Assembly: GCA_022264855.1 (NCBI GenBank)
Contig: JABYQU010000003.1
Coordinates: forward strand, 372,001 to 436,000
Direction of reading: 5' to 3'
Length of the DNA: 64,000 bases
From: Lenzites betulinus
Lineage: Eukaryota; Basidiomycota; Agaricomycetes; Polyporales; Polyporaceae
Position 1 is the stretch's first letter. Each line of letters begins with the position of its first letter. Shown here piece after piece: positions 42,277 through 54,409 of the stretch. The notes below the pieces were generated by a model, which was given only the letters and a program-made list of their open reading frames with translations, was not told the DNA's origin and searched no databases. Position numbers and translations under genes: made by a program.

Positions 42277-42540
42277 GGGTCCCAGCGTGTGCGGAAATCC
42301 GCGCTCCCCGCCTGGCATATTCGGAGGAGCGGTGTTCTGTAGCGCAGCTCTCATGTCCGCAGCCGCTATTCCCGCCTCAGCAGGTCGACCAAGACCTCCA
42401 GAGTTCATTCTTGGCCATCGACGGGCTTCTGAGCGACACGGAGCAAGCTCCCAGCACAAACTATAAGCCCCTCATGTCGGCGATAGACCCAAAGGTGAAA
42501 CCTACTTGCTGTTCTGGTAGCTTTCGGCGCTGGTGCATTT
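42277..42540 (+). repeat. Diverged direct duplication, copy 2
   Basis: Second copy of the unit at 41990-42235, offset by about 290 bp. On the minus strand both copies encode a similar short peptide with VYRRH, perhaps left over from an old coding sequence. Confidence 0.6.
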
Positions 42541-43001
42541 AGGCGCACAACCTGCCAAATCCGGGACGTGCGATACCATGCCGCCACAAGGTCATGCAAA
42601 CCAACTTCTCCTAGGGCTATGCGCGGCGTAGGAACGCGAAAGTAAGGACGGGCGTAGATGGGGGGAGAAGTCAAGGTGGACGAACCACATTGACTCCCGA
42701 ATCGGGCGACGCACTCCCGCTCGGCATCGTTCGGCACGCGTTTTGCCAAGCCTGCCGAAGCGCAACAAATGCTAACAGGCCACGCGCTTCGAGACCGCTC
42801 GTTAGCGGGTAGGACCTGCGCGGAACATTGAGGACGTGAAATGATAATATGTGATTGGAACGTGCGATACTATGCGAGGTTGCTACACTACTGAATACAT
42901 CTAGACACATCTATAGCTAGTCATTAGACTCATTACATACCCACTCGTCTCATCAGACCGCGACCGGAAACCCACGCGCGCCCAGGACGGAATACTCCAG
43001 C
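42541..43001. other. Intergenic, nothing recognised
   Basis: 460 bp up to the alcohol dehydrogenase stop. ACGTGCGATAC-ATGC occurs twice (near 42566 and 42860). Confidence 0.4.
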
Positions 43002-44252
43002 TCATGCGACCGGCGTGATGTCCTGCTCGAGGACATAGCGGTACCGGACGTTGCCCGCCTTCACGCCCTCGAGCGCCTTGCCCGCATCCTTCATGGGCAG
43101 CTCCTCGATCCATGGCCGAATGTTCTTCTCCGCCGCGAGCGCAAGCATCTCGATCATGTCCTCCTTCGAGCCGATGTGCGAGCCGCCGATGAGCGAGCCG
43201 TTCATCATCACGTCGAACGGGTGGATCGAGGGCAGCGGCTGGTCCGCGTCGGGCAGGCCGACGCTGATGTACTTCCCGTGCACGTACAGCATGCTGAGGA
43301 ACTCGCGGATCGACACGCCCGGGGGGAACTTGTCGACGGTGGAGATGAGGATGTCGAACGTCATCTCGAGGCCTTTCCAGTAGCCCTGTGCGAGAGATGC
43401 ACGTTAGTGCGGGGTTGACCACACGACGGAAGAAGGACTTACGTCGACGGTCGTGTCCACGATGTGGTCTGCGCCCATCTTCTTCGCGTCCTCGGCCTTG
43501 GCCGTTCCGCGCGTGAAGGCATACACTTCCGCGCCCATCGCTTTCGCGAACAGCACGGCAAAGTGTCCCAGGCCGCCGATGCCGATTACGCCGACCTTCT
43601 TGCCGGGAGCGCATCCGTACGCCTTGAGAGGGGAGTACACGGTCACGCCCGCGCAAAGCATAGACGCGGCGTGGCGCGACTCGACCTTATCGGGGATTGG
43701 GAAGACGAAGCGGTCGTGTGCGCGGATGGCGGTGGCATAACCACCCTGTGTGTGGACGCCGTCGGGGTATTCGTGGTTCTGTCACACGCGTGCGTCAGGA
43801 ATGGAAGAACCGAGGTGTACCGCAGCTACTCACATATGTGTGGATCATCCCCGGGCAGTAGTTCTCGTAGTTGTCATTGCACGCGCGGCACTTAAGACAA
43901 CTCCCGACCTGAGCGCCGACACCTGCGCGGTCTCCCGGCTTCAGGTCCTTCACGTTCGCGCCTACACGCGTGACCTTGCCGACGATCTCGTGGCCAACAA
44001 CGAGGGGAAGGCGCGCCTCGCCCCAGCCACCGGTGAGAGTGTGCAGGTCAGAACCGCAGACACCGCAGTGGGTGATGGCAATCTCGACGTCGTCGGGGCC
44101 GAACGTTTTGGGTTGGAATGATGTGACGGTGAGGGTGGACCACGCCGAGGGGTCTAGCATAAACGCATCAGATACGCGTCGGACGCAATGTCAAAAGAGT
44201 GCTTACCAGTCATGGCGTATCCCTTGAATTCGAGCTCCTGCTGGGCAGACAT
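43002..44252 (-). CDS. Zinc-type alcohol dehydrogenase, cinnamyl alcohol dehydrogenase family
   Basis: Four exons, 44207-44252, 43834-44153, 43443-43778 and 43002-43385, encode 361 residues. CGVCGSDLHT and VVGHEIVGKV supply catalytic zinc ligands, and CLKCRACNDNYENYC supplies the four Cys of the structural zinc. GVIGIGGLGHFAVLFAKAMG is the nucleotide-binding GxGGLG loop. The family includes yeast Adh6/Adh7, which use NADPH to reduce cinnamaldehydes, veratraldehyde and other aldehydes, a role that fits lignin-derived aldehyde detoxification in wood decay. That role is inferred from the family. All key residues are present, no targeting signal is seen, and the length is typical. Confidence 0.93.
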
Positions 44253-44339
44253 TTTTGATGATGGTATAGTCGAGAGGTTGAAGATGCAAAGAGGTATGTG
44301 AGGGGGATTGTTGGGACGTCCTGCAGCAGCGTCATGGCT

Positions 44340-44346
44340 TTATATA
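44340..44346 (-). promoter_or_regulatory. TATA box of the alcohol dehydrogenase gene
   Basis: TATATAA on the minus strand about 88 bp upstream of the ATG at 44252. Confidence 0.5.
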
Positions 44347-46480
44347 CGGCTGCTTCTTCGGCTCCTCCAGATACAGTTGAGATTTTCGATGTGCTGAGTA
44401 AAGGGCGCGGGCAGGGGCCGCAGCGCGATGAACCGCCGGTGAACGACGTCAAGCGGAGCGTTGGGAAAAAAGTACGCCGATCGGACACTACGACGAGGGC
44501 TGGGGGCCGTGCCGCCGTGGTGCAGGACACCAGAGCACCGAGGCTTGGCTGATCGATTAGGACGTTGAGTGTTACTGGAGTGTATGTTTTTCCGGATTGG
44601 CGGAGCGCGACTCCTTCTTTACATCTGCTTCTAAAGATGCAGAGGTCGGGTTGAAAACTTGTTGGGAGTCCCGCACTACAGCCGCGCAAGTCTTTTCGCC
44701 TGCTAGCAGTCCGAAAACATACCGACGAAGACATTTTGAACGTTTAACGTGTCGGTTCCGGGCTGAGTGAAGAGATCGACGGGCCTCGGGACTCGGCAAC
44801 ATACAAAGCCGATGCCTATATATGGGGCCTATGCGCCTCCGGCTGCCGGCGAAGATGCTTCCGCCTGCGAACTCTGCTGCCCGTCGGCGACGATTTATCT
44901 CCAAGCGTGCAGGCGATATCGTTTTAGCTCTTCTTAGTCAACACAATCTGAGTAAAGTTGTACTCACGTTGGCCGAGCATCGTCCAAGCATAGTCTCATT
45001 GTTGCCTTCGGGGATCGTAAGTGGCCGGCTGAGAAGGCATGTACACGTACTTATTGCACTGTGCGATGCTCGCTGCCTCGGGCACCTTGCTCAGCAACGC
45101 GGGCTATTATCCACTCCTTGTACAGGATGCGCTTGAATCCGCGTTACTAATCAAATCGGAGCCGGCCTTCATATCCGCCATGGAGGAACCAGTACACCTT
45201 CGGACGTTATTTTAAAGCCACCGGTCAGGCCCCTGCAGCTGAAAGATAACGCTGAGATACGTACGCCGTCCCAATTGTGGAAACCCGCGAGCACCTCGAA
45301 AACGTGGCTTGTGCTAGCTTGTGCTAGCCCTATACGGTTTGAACTGGCGGGGTCATGTCTTGTGAGGATCGTGTGCCTGCTTGGGGCTGTAAGCAGACAA
45401 TTGTCAGCTCCCTGAACGATTCAAATTCATTCAATACCAGCGACGTCATGCCAAAAGCGTGCTAGGTGGGTCTAAGCAACGTGGCCTGACACGTGGGACG
45501 ACGAAATACGACGAAGGACGACGACGGCATATGTGTGAACCAAGGGTGAACCAAGGCCGACTTGATTCCAAAGGACTTGTTTACTAAGGCACCTTGCTTC
45601 AGTCATTGCGCGTTCACTGTTTTTATACATACTATGCGTACGTGAGCGATATCGCGTGTGCCATACTCACTGTCATGAACTAAGCCCGAAGGGATTCGGG
45701 ACGAGTGCTAGTGAGCGCACGCGACAATAATATTGAAGCGTGGAGCGCGCGATGAGTCTAGACCCCGCGAAACAAGGAGTCAGCCTTGTCAACGTTGTCA
45801 ACGCGGTTACAAAACTTGGAGTATAGGTACCTGATGAAACACTTTAGCGCTGGCTGTGCAGCGCGTCACAAAGAACGCGACGGAGTTCAGCGGCGACGAG
45901 GATGTAAGATTGAAGTAACGTACTGTATGGGCAACCAGTGTCCTACATTCCCCGAGAATGAATGGAGCCTAAGAACGATTACGTTCCGCCGCTGGCCCGA
46001 GGGTTGGATGCGTGCAGCGAAGATGAGAATCAGGTTCGACCGGGCCAATTCGCAGCCGATGCTTGTGGTGAGAATATCATCGTGATTGTACATATCCGAA
46101 TATATACGAGAGACATAGAGCTATGCGCCCGGTCGTTACTTCTGTCAGGTGAATGCGTGAGCAACGGTACACACGAGAAAGACGGCACACTTACCGTCGT
46201 AAACCGTACACAGCAGTCGGAACGATGGAATTACATACAAACAGGATGCGGTATGGAAGAGTAGGGACGATTAGAACAGCTGATGGTAGGGGAGATGGTA
46301 CACATGAGGTGGTCACGATACATGATGATGTACAGTGAATAAGAGTACAGGTCAGAACCGGAACCGATGAATCCGCGATAAACGATACAGAGTCGTCGTA
46401 CGTGGGCGTGATGCAAAAAAAACAACGCGGAACAAGAGAGAGGGAAAATTATCACCATATCCGCATCCAGCATAGGTTTG
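44347..46480. other. Intergenic, about 2.1 kb
   Basis: No gene can be supported. Frames at 44822-45136 (+) and 45786-46085 (+) lack any family resemblance. A small direct repeat CTTGTGCTAG occurs twice near 45306-45326. The region should include the alcohol dehydrogenase promoter and the 3' UTR of the membrane-protein gene. Confidence 0.4.
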
Positions 46481-47212
46481 TTAGAGGCTCTCCTTGAACT
46501 TCGTTCCGTTGTCAAACTTCCGCATCGAACGTACACTTCCGAGTTCGGAGCCCGTCCTGACCGATCCTACGGGCACCGAGAAATGCCTCTCATCTCGGGC
46601 CCCGGGGTCCACTTCGCGATCAGGGGCATGAAGGAGGGACGGCAGGGGCGGGGACACCGAATTCGACATAGGAGCCCCGTGAATGCTGGAAGACCCATCG
46701 TCCGAATACTGCAGGAACGACGGCGCAGGGGAACGGGACGGGCCCCCGTACGCAGCAGACGGCGCGTTCAGCTCGACCTCGACCGAGTCCGTGCTGAAGC
46801 TGCGCGCGACCTCCTCCGCGCGCGGGCGACTCGGGCTTGCAAACGACGCGGGGTATTCGCCGGCCAGTCGATCGCGCTCCCGCAGCGAGTCGAATGGGTT
46901 CGGAATGCGATCGTCCGAGGCATCCCACTCGTCCGCGGCCTCGGTGTCGGAGGCCTTGACCCAGCCCGTCTGCTTGCCGAATAGCCGGGCCAGGCGCTCG
47001 CGGATGCCGGGCGGGCCTATGGGCACCTCGGAGGAAAAGTCGCGGGCGCGCGCACGGGCTCTGCAGTGACTTCGTTCGTGCGGCGTGGGCTCGTGGTTGC
47101 GGAGAAGAATGAAGATGCCGATACTTGAGACGAGGAAGATGACCGCGAGGACGACCACCACCACGAGGAATCCGCCGAACGACCCCCCGATTTCGGGTCG
47201 GCTTGACTCCAT
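46481..47212 (-). CDS. Single-pass membrane protein of unknown function
   Basis: A single exon of 243 residues, starting at MESSRPEIGGSFGG. Residues about 14-37 form one hydrophobic helix (GFLVVVVVLAVIFLVSSIGI). A basic Arg-rich stretch (HCRARARARDF) follows directly, so the long C-terminal part probably lies in the cytosol (type III topology). The rest is Ser/Pro-rich and acidic, with no known domain. There is no cleavable signal peptide. Proteins of this layout are common and uncharacterised in Agaricomycetes. The chosen ATG is the first in frame; the longer reading would need a non-ATG start. Confidence 0.65.
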   Translation of the reverse strand: MESSRPEIGGSFGGFLVVVVVLAVIFLVSSIGIFILLRNHEPTPHERSHCRARARARDFSSEVPIGPPGIRERLARLFGKQTGWVKASDTEAADEWDASDDRIPNPFDSLRERDRLAGEYPASFASPSRPRAEEVARSFSTDSVEVELNAPSAAYGGPSRSPAPSFLQYSDDGSSSIHGAPMSNSVSPPLPSLLHAPDREVDPGARDERHFSVPVGSVRTGSELGSVRSMRKFDNGTKFKESL

Positions 47213-48204
47213 GTCTGCGCTCTTTCCGGGCAAGCGTGAGCTTCAAACTGCGTATTCAGGTACTGTTCACACTCACCAGTGGCAGTGGGGTGGGTTCGGC
47301 GTGATCTGTGTCTCCTGAACCTGAGAGTTGTCGGGCCAAAAGCATTACGTCAATATTGGGGCGCATATAGGCGCTTGCTGATTGATATGGGAAACGGTTG
47401 CCCAGCCTCGATGAAGGCAGCTGGAAGATGTTTTCGCGCCTCGATGAGGGCGCAGAGAAGAGGGCAGCGGTGCAGAGCGCTGTGCGGTATGTCGTGCAGG
47501 TGTGAGGAGGAAGAGAGTTGCTCGCTCGCAGCGCCAGCGGGCTCCACCGCCGCCTGCATTCCTCGAGTTTCCCATGATCATATAAGTCAGGATTTGCGCC
47601 GATAACCCCCCGGATAAGCCCGATCTGCGTTTACGTCAAGCGCCTGCCCTTCCTCACCCAACTGGGCAAATCTGTCTTCCAGCGGATGCCTCGCTGCGCT
47701 TTCCCCACACATCTTGGCACGTTGCATCTTCGTCAGTTGTTGGTCCATGATGGGGCAGGGGCACGATGCTAGGGCGGTGAACTGCCGCGGCGCTGGGTCG
47801 GTTTGCCCCAAGTACGGCAGGTACGTCCATTTCCGACGACGCCACGCATGTAGCGGATAGTAACGGAGGCTGCTATTGCAGAATCCCGGGTATCGAGTCC
47901 GCGCGCCGCTACAACGACTAGCGGGGAGCATCGGGAATAACGTACAGCACAGAGAACACGAAGGCCGAGGCACGAGTAACCGTATAGATACACGAAGGTG
48001 GGGGGAGAGGTGAGTCCAGGCCGAACTCAAGGGGAAACTATGCTACAGCGTATTTCGAAGCGGGAGTCGTCCGTCGTCAACATGTCGTCAAGAATAAGAA
48101 TAACCTGTCGCGCATGCGAGTCGTGAAGATCATAGGGCGGAGCGCGTTGTCCAACAGCCGGGTAGTGGTCGGTACCATACCGCGTGGTGAGCGGTGCGTC
48201 CCAT
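47213..48204. other. Intergenic, nothing certain
   Basis: About 990 bp. A minus-strand frame ending near 47587 encodes MDQQLTKMQRAKMCGES and a short acidic tail, without family or splice support. Confidence 0.4.
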
Positions 48205-50169
48205 TTACTCTTGGGTACCTCCACCTCCGTGGAAGATCGTGCTGTAGTCGACGTCGTAGGAGGACGGGGGCATGCCGTACCGCGAGGCCTCTGCAAAGCC
48301 AGGCCCGGCTCCAGCGGCGACATTGTAATGGTGGAGGCCGATATTGTACGCCTCTAGGTCGAGATCGGCGGAGAGGTCGAACGGGTCCGTGAAGGGCATA
48401 ATGTGCTGCGGTTGCGGCTGCGGCTCCGGGGCAGAGTACTCGACGGGGTGGTCGTGGACAGGAGGGCCGGTGCCCATAACGTTTTGGGGGAAGTCGGGGA
48501 CGCGGGGCGTGTTGTCCATGTCCGTCCCTAGCATGGCGGGGACCTGTAGCATCATCGGCGTCACGTAGTTCTGCGCCCACTCGTCGCTTTCAGGCATAGG
48601 CTGATAAGTGTCGAACTGCAGCGGTAGCACGGGCGGTGCGGGCGGCGATGGGTTGGCGCGCGGGGCCATGCGCGCTGTCACAAGATCGTCCCTTGCCCAA
48701 CCAGATAGTGACGAGGTGATAACCGTCAGAGGAGATGGAAGGGTGGAGATGGTAGCGGCACGTCGGCGGCGTTCGAAAAGGGGCTAGAAGGCGGGGGCGC
48801 GACGCTGGTAGAGGGAAGCATCATAGTAGCAGGGTCTACGGAAGGCATGACCAGCGGCTCTGGCATCTCGAGCGGAGTGGAGATATGCTGCGGTTCGGGC
48901 ATGAAATGTCCCTCCGGCGTATGAAGCTAAGTGGTCTGTTAGTCTGCGTGCGTTACAGCGAAGGCAACGAAGACTTACCGAGAGCTCGAAATTGACAGGT
49001 GACGGCTGGTCCGAGTGCTCTCCACCGTAGGCCGCGGGGGACGGCTCACCGCCGACAGAGTCGAAGGAGAAGATGCTCTGATCGTCGGACTCTGAGTAAT
49101 CATCGCCCAGGTTGACATAGTCCCAGGGCGAATACGGCTGCATGTCGCTATGCGAGAAGGACCGCTTCAGCGCGAGGGGGCGCTCAGACACCAAGGACGG
49201 CATCGACAGCATCGCGGCCTGAGACATGTAGCTGCGATTCTGCATCGGCGGGAAATAGTCAGGGTAATCAAAGCGCGCCGGGAGGGAGTCGGAGCGTGAT
49301 TGAAGACCGGTGGGCACGTCGTTGGAGAGGGGGTTCGACTCCTCGCTCGACGGCGTGCACGGGGGCTCCGGCGAGGCGGACGAGCGCGCGCTGCCAGGCG
49401 TGTGGGACTCGAGGTGCACGGGGGCGCGAGGGCGAATGGCCACCGCGCGACGCCGCGTGGACTTGCGCACGAACTCCTCGACCTGCTCACGGCGCGAGAG
49501 CATGGCGGGGTGCCGGCGCGCCTCGATGCGGCGCTTCTTGGGCCGAAAGACGTAGTCGGGGTGCGCGGCGGCGTGTTTCAGAGCCTCGAGCTTCGCCTTC
49601 TCGTACCATACCTGCCTCTCGTCGTCCTCGGCAGACTTCCAAGCGTCGCTGGCGCGCTTGGAGAGGGTCTTCTGCTGCTGCTTAGTCTCGGCGACGATAT
49701 TCTCGCCTTTGTGTCGGTTGACGTAGTCCCGCCGGAAGAGGATGAACGCGTTAGGGGGACGCGGGGCCCATGTGGGATCTTGTGAGCGCTTGATCTTATA
49801 TCGACGCATCGACGTCGGGTTGTCGTACACGGTGTATGAAGACGAGGTATCGTGCGCATCAGGCTCGCTGCGCGGGCGTACCGCAGAGTCGAGGGAGAGG
49901 CTTCTAGGGATGTAACTTTGGGCGGAACCGAGGTCGCTCACGTAGGCGAGAGAGGGGCCTTCGTAGGGGGGTGGTGGGGGGTAGGAGCTGGTCGTCGCAG
50001 TGGTCGTGTATGCATAGTCGTGGCTGTCGTCAGAGGGCGCCCATCCGAGGATGGTCCCTGCTCTATATGGCGGAGGAGGAGGATGGTGAGCCAACATGGT
50101 CGGAGGGAGGGGGAAGGGAAGGGGAGATGAGGAGTATCGCCAGGCCGGTAGCACGGTGCGAACGGCCAT
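48205..50169 (-). CDS. HMG-box transcription factor (MATA/SOX-like)
   Basis: Exon 1 (48979-50169) encodes 397 residues. A Pro/Tyr-rich N-terminus is followed by an HMG box at residues about 132-208 (RPPNAFILFRRDYVNRH ... SDAWKSAEDDERQVWYEKA ... HPDYVFRPKKR), then a Ser/Pro-rich region. A 52-bp intron leads to LHTPEGHFMPEPQH. The end is uncertain. Read straight on, the protein stops at 48726 (463 residues). If an intron at 48616-48761 is used (GTGCCG to CTGCAG, phase 0), it continues into FDTYQPMPESDEW and ends at 48205 (588 residues). The composition of that last block favours the longer form. MATA-type HMG proteins bind AT-rich DNA and often act in mating or fruiting control; this role is inferred. 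Confidence 0.8.
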
Positions 50170-53100
50170 GATCTTTAATACGGGGTGGGTCCCCTGTATC
50201 CTGAGTGCGAGCGTAGTTCCCCGGGTAGGGTTTCTGCTCCGAGCAGACTGGAGACTCCCCGCCGCTGGCCAGACCGCTCCTTTGTTCGCTGCCCGCCCGT
50301 GTCCCAGTGGCTGCCGGCCGGCGTCTCTGGCCGTCGGCGTTCAAATCAGGGCGGATCGCCGATCGAGGTCCAACAAAAGGAAGCTGATGGGATCGCCGAT
50401 CTCCCCTCGGCACGCCTGTGCGCTCGGCATGCCATGAGGCTATCGACCTCCATTCCAACTCAGCCCCTCCCTCCGCCTATTCCAGCCCATCCGCACCCCG
50501 CCCCCACCCGTCCCGGCTCCGAGCTGCAACACAACGCGCAAGTTTTCACGCACCTAGACCTGTGCGAGGCGCGGTGGCGAATAGCGATTGTCTTCTAGGT
50601 CTCCCACAGATCAAGAAGTTCCCGTCGGGAGGGCGCGCAGTCTTCGGGCGGGTCCGTCAACGGGTGGCACACACATATCAGAAAGTGGGTGGCATACGCA
50701 CGCCAGGTGCGCGGGGCGCGTTCCTCATCCGGCTCAGGTTCCTGGCCGGCCAACTTGTCGGCAGGCGCACCGCAAGTGGCACTACGTGGCATTTCCATAA
50801 TGAAATCGAGGGACTTTCATCCGGCGAATCAGCTGCGCTTGTCGACATGGCACATCAAGACACACGCACCAGAGTCCCGAGGCGAGGGAGTTTACGGCGT
50901 ACGGCTTTCTCTTCCGCTAGATTTACCGTGTTTGGAAGACCCACTACTGAACACCCTGGAATCACTGTGCGCCTGACGGGCTTTCAAACGTCCCACATCA
51001 GCAATAACGCCATTCCAGCTTCTTGTAGTCCTCGGGAGCAGTGATGCAGCATCACTATGTGATAAAGCGACAGGTATCCGCGTGTCCTGCGCGCGAAACT
51101 TCGCGGGAACCGGCCCCTCCCTGACAGCCATGTTAGCTTGACTTCCGTACAAGAGGCAGGTCGCTCACCTATCCTTGCGTGGGGTTTCATGTTTCAACAG
51201 CGTACATCGTGGAGCATCGATAGCCCCAGGATATCCCTAGGAAAGCACGGCGGACCAATGACAGTACTGGACGCATTCGTCTAGCCCAGAGTGATAATAT
51301 CAGCTGCCGCTCCCCTGAAGCCGTGGGTACGGTGATGCGCCAAATCCCTGCGGAGTGCCCGTCACGGAACGCCAATCGTGCCACGCGACGAATACTCGAG
51401 CAGCGAACGGTCGTGCCCGAGGCGACGGGTTTTCTCGAGTGGCACACCGTCGGACGGAACAAGACCCGCATCCGGCGTTGGGAGCCTTTCCAGGTAAGCA
51501 GGCCGGAATAGAGTTTCGCAAGCTCCTATAGCTCGATCGGGGTCCCGTCCACGAGGATGGACTCAGCGCAGCTTCAGCAACACTGGAAGCACGCATGGCT
51601 AAGCGTTCGCGGGAGGACGCTGCTTGAAAACGCGGGGGAACGGGGCTGGCCAGGGGCAGCGGTCCCCAGCGATAACAACCTTGTGCTCGCGTGGCCTGAT
51701 GTTCAGTTTACGCCCGAGTCGGAATAGGCATGGGACATCCGTCATCCAGGCCTAGCTGACCGCACCCGCAGCGTCGCGCAGGCGTCCCTATCCGCGTCAT
51801 ATGCTCGTGTCTCCCGGAGGACTGGCGGGGATAGGCCGCACACGGGCGCGGGGTGAACGCATCAAGTTCCTCTGCCAGTGCGCGGTGACCGGACTGCTTG
51901 CCACTTAGATCGCACAGATCCCAAGGCCCGAACCCCAAAAGTGCGCAGAACTCTGAGGAAAGGGTCGAGGGTTGGGTGACCGGTCCTGTCGGTGCCGGAT
52001 AGTCTGGACATCCAGAAAGCGAGTGGAGCTTTAAATCATCGTACAGTGGCTCGGAGAGGCGAGCGCGCGGGAGTTTGAGGATATAGGGGAGCTCGTATGC
52101 CCCGACGAGCTCGGAGCGGGACCGAAGGCGTTCAGTGCGGATGTTTCCAAACGCGGGTGGAGGCTGCCATGGGCCCCGGCGATCTTGGGGATACTGAAGT
52201 GGCGGTCGAGACCAGCTGCCCCTTGCAGGGTAGCAGATGTGAGAAAGCAGCGCAATCCTAACGGGCCACACAAGCCTGCTTCCTGGGACCCCCAACCGCC
52301 GCTACGTGTGCAGTGGTGGTCCACCTGGTCATCGTCGGGTAGGGGTGTGCTATCATGAGGCCTGAGCTTCGCTTTCGGCTCCTGGTTGCAGGCTCCTGGA
52401 GTGCTCGCAAGCCCAGACCGCGTGAATGATAGCGGAGCTATATGAATCTGAGATTGAGGGCCTGATCGGCGCCTTCCACGGTTGGGTGGCGACGCGGGAG
52501 ACGCATCCCGCGGCAGTCGGAGGGGCGTAGTATATGTAGCGGAATCGGTGCCGCGCAAGGGGGTAGAGTCGTGGTTTCGCTATTCATTCGAATGCAACGT
52601 CCACGCTTGCAAGGATGGGGAAAACTGGGTGGGGGCTATACAAGCGTCCACAATAAGTGGAGGTGGGTGAAAAGGTCAGAGATTGAGAAATAGGGCACGA
52701 TGGATGCCATGGACCGTTCTGATGTTCCAAATCAATGCTATTGTGACGTGTGTGAATTGAGGCGGAGTACTGGCAGGGCCGCGCCGGCGGTGATGAGAGT
52801 AGGCGGGATTTCCATGTGCGCCTTCGGAAGCGCCCGAGTATGCGATATGAGACATGCGTTCCGTTCATGCTTGAAAGAATGCCTAGCCGCAGACGCAGTA
52901 AACGCAAACGTTGATAGGAGACACGGGCGGTGGCGCAGGCGCAAGTAGAGGGAGGAGACGAGGAGATGGGAGCAAGAAGGTGTAGGAGTAGACCGGCATC
53001 CGGGAGGCCGCCAGCATTCCGCGCCCGAGGGATATTGTAGTGGCACTCGTCGGCCTCAAGACCGTCATTACGCTTCGGCTAGCGCCAGCGCGGAGAGATT

Positions 53101-53375
53101 GGCCAGTGTAAGGACCCTTTTGCGGACCTCCGATCCCGACCGGCGTGAAGTCTTGTCCAATCTAACCGTAAATCTAACCGTAAATCTCACAGTATAGCTC
53201 GGGACAGGACTGTAAACGTACTTGATCTTCGACCGCGTGGGCTCTTGCAGTTGATCATCCTGGCCAGAGCAAGTTTCACAGGAACATCGTAGAAGCGAAG
53301 GAAATCGATAGTAGATGTGATTATATGCGCCCACTCAGCGTTGCGACGAAGTGAAGTGAAGTGACTGCATTGCGT
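50170..53375. other. Intergenic, about 3.2 kb, no supported gene
   Basis: The longest frames (51708-52295 and 52031-52558 on the minus strand, 50418-51044 on the plus strand) are GC-rich and lack any family signature or matching splice pattern. A 12-bp unit AATCTAACCGTA is repeated near 53160-53190. The region should hold the promoter of the HMG-box gene. Confidence 0.4.
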
Positions 53376-54176
53376 TCAATACCAATACAGGGAAGACCTG
53401 GTGAACGCCGCCCTGAATCTGTCCGCGTGGGACGTGAACACCATCAGAGGCTCCCTCCACATGAAGAATATCCCAGATGCCACAGGGATAACCCCGGCCA
53501 GGAGCGCCGCGACGGTGCGCAGCTTCCGGGTCCTGGGGAGACCTCCCGACTGGCGGCGCAGCCAGGTGTTCCAAATGATGGCCATGCCCTCCGACGCGTG
53601 CCAGGCAACGGCCGCGGTGAGACCGACGTAGCCCAGCCAGCTCCTCCAAGGCCATTCCTGCAGGCCAAATTTGACGTACTCGTAGTCGAGCTCTGAAGGG
53701 CCGACTGCATATATTGGGGGAGCCGGATCACTGGGAGCCACGCGATGGATGAAGAAGTGCACTGCGACGGCGACTGCCGTGGTGTAGCCGGTGATGCTCA
53801 GGATACTGCTCAGTCGCCGAGCGGGTTTGGGAGCAAGGACACGCTTGAGAATGGCCGAGAGGGGATGAATAACCAGCGGTGTGAGCACTAGATACTTCTC
53901 GCCGAATGACGTCTGGTAATACTCTCTTCCAAGCAACTATTCCGAGCCATATAAGTCGAGTCTGTCCACGAAACGAAAACAAGCAGAACTCACCATGACC
54001 TGGGAGGCCAATGATGTCCCTCCAAGATTCGCCATGACCGGTGCCGTCAGGTGAATGAGGACAAACGTGGTGATGAATGGCGCCGAACCATGTGCGATTC
54101 GGGTCAACACAGGCTGCGTAATAAGTGTGAGACGTCGCAAAAAGGATCGTTCTTCGTGTGCGGGTGCGTCCGCCAT
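53376..54176 (-). CDS. MCP1-like mitochondrial membrane protein (DUF1691)
   Basis: Two exons, 53994-54176 and 53376-53936, encode 247 residues. Hydrophobic helices include ITTFVLIHLTAPVMANLGG, YLVLTPLVIHPLSAILKRVL, ITGYTTAVAVAVHFFIH, WLGYVGLTAAVAWHASEGM and LLAGVIPVASGIFFMW. The His-containing helices (VLIHLT, VIHPLS, VHFFIHR, WHASEG) resemble the DUF1691/MCP1 family, whose yeast member sits in the mitochondrial outer membrane, suppresses loss of ERMES-type contact sites and works with Vps13 in lipid supply. No N-terminal presequence is seen. It is divergent from RPA34, with starts 233 bp apart. Confidence 0.8.
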
Positions 54177-54409
54177 GGTAATATTTGACAGTCGAACAGC
54201 GCGAAGGTCGCTCTTGTCAGCTACCGAGAGAACTTGTCAACGTGGATCGGTGCCGTGGGACGTGAACGCCTTGCGTAAGTGGCCGTCGGCTATTGGGCGC
54301 TGGACATCACTGTCGGTTTGTTTGGTTCAGAGGCTGTTGCCAAACAAACGCTTCCAGATGGGGAAGCCGGTAATTTGTACCACCACCATCCACTAAGCGC
54401 CCGCGATTC
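54177..54409. promoter_or_regulatory. Shared divergent promoter of the MCP1-like and RPA34 genes
   Basis: 233 bp between two start codons on opposite strands. No TATA box is clear, as is common for housekeeping genes. Confidence 0.4.

Noticed and set aside
51708..52558. Two overlapping minus-strand frames of 175-195 codons
   Set aside because: GC-rich random-looking protein, no homologous motif, no consistent exon chain.
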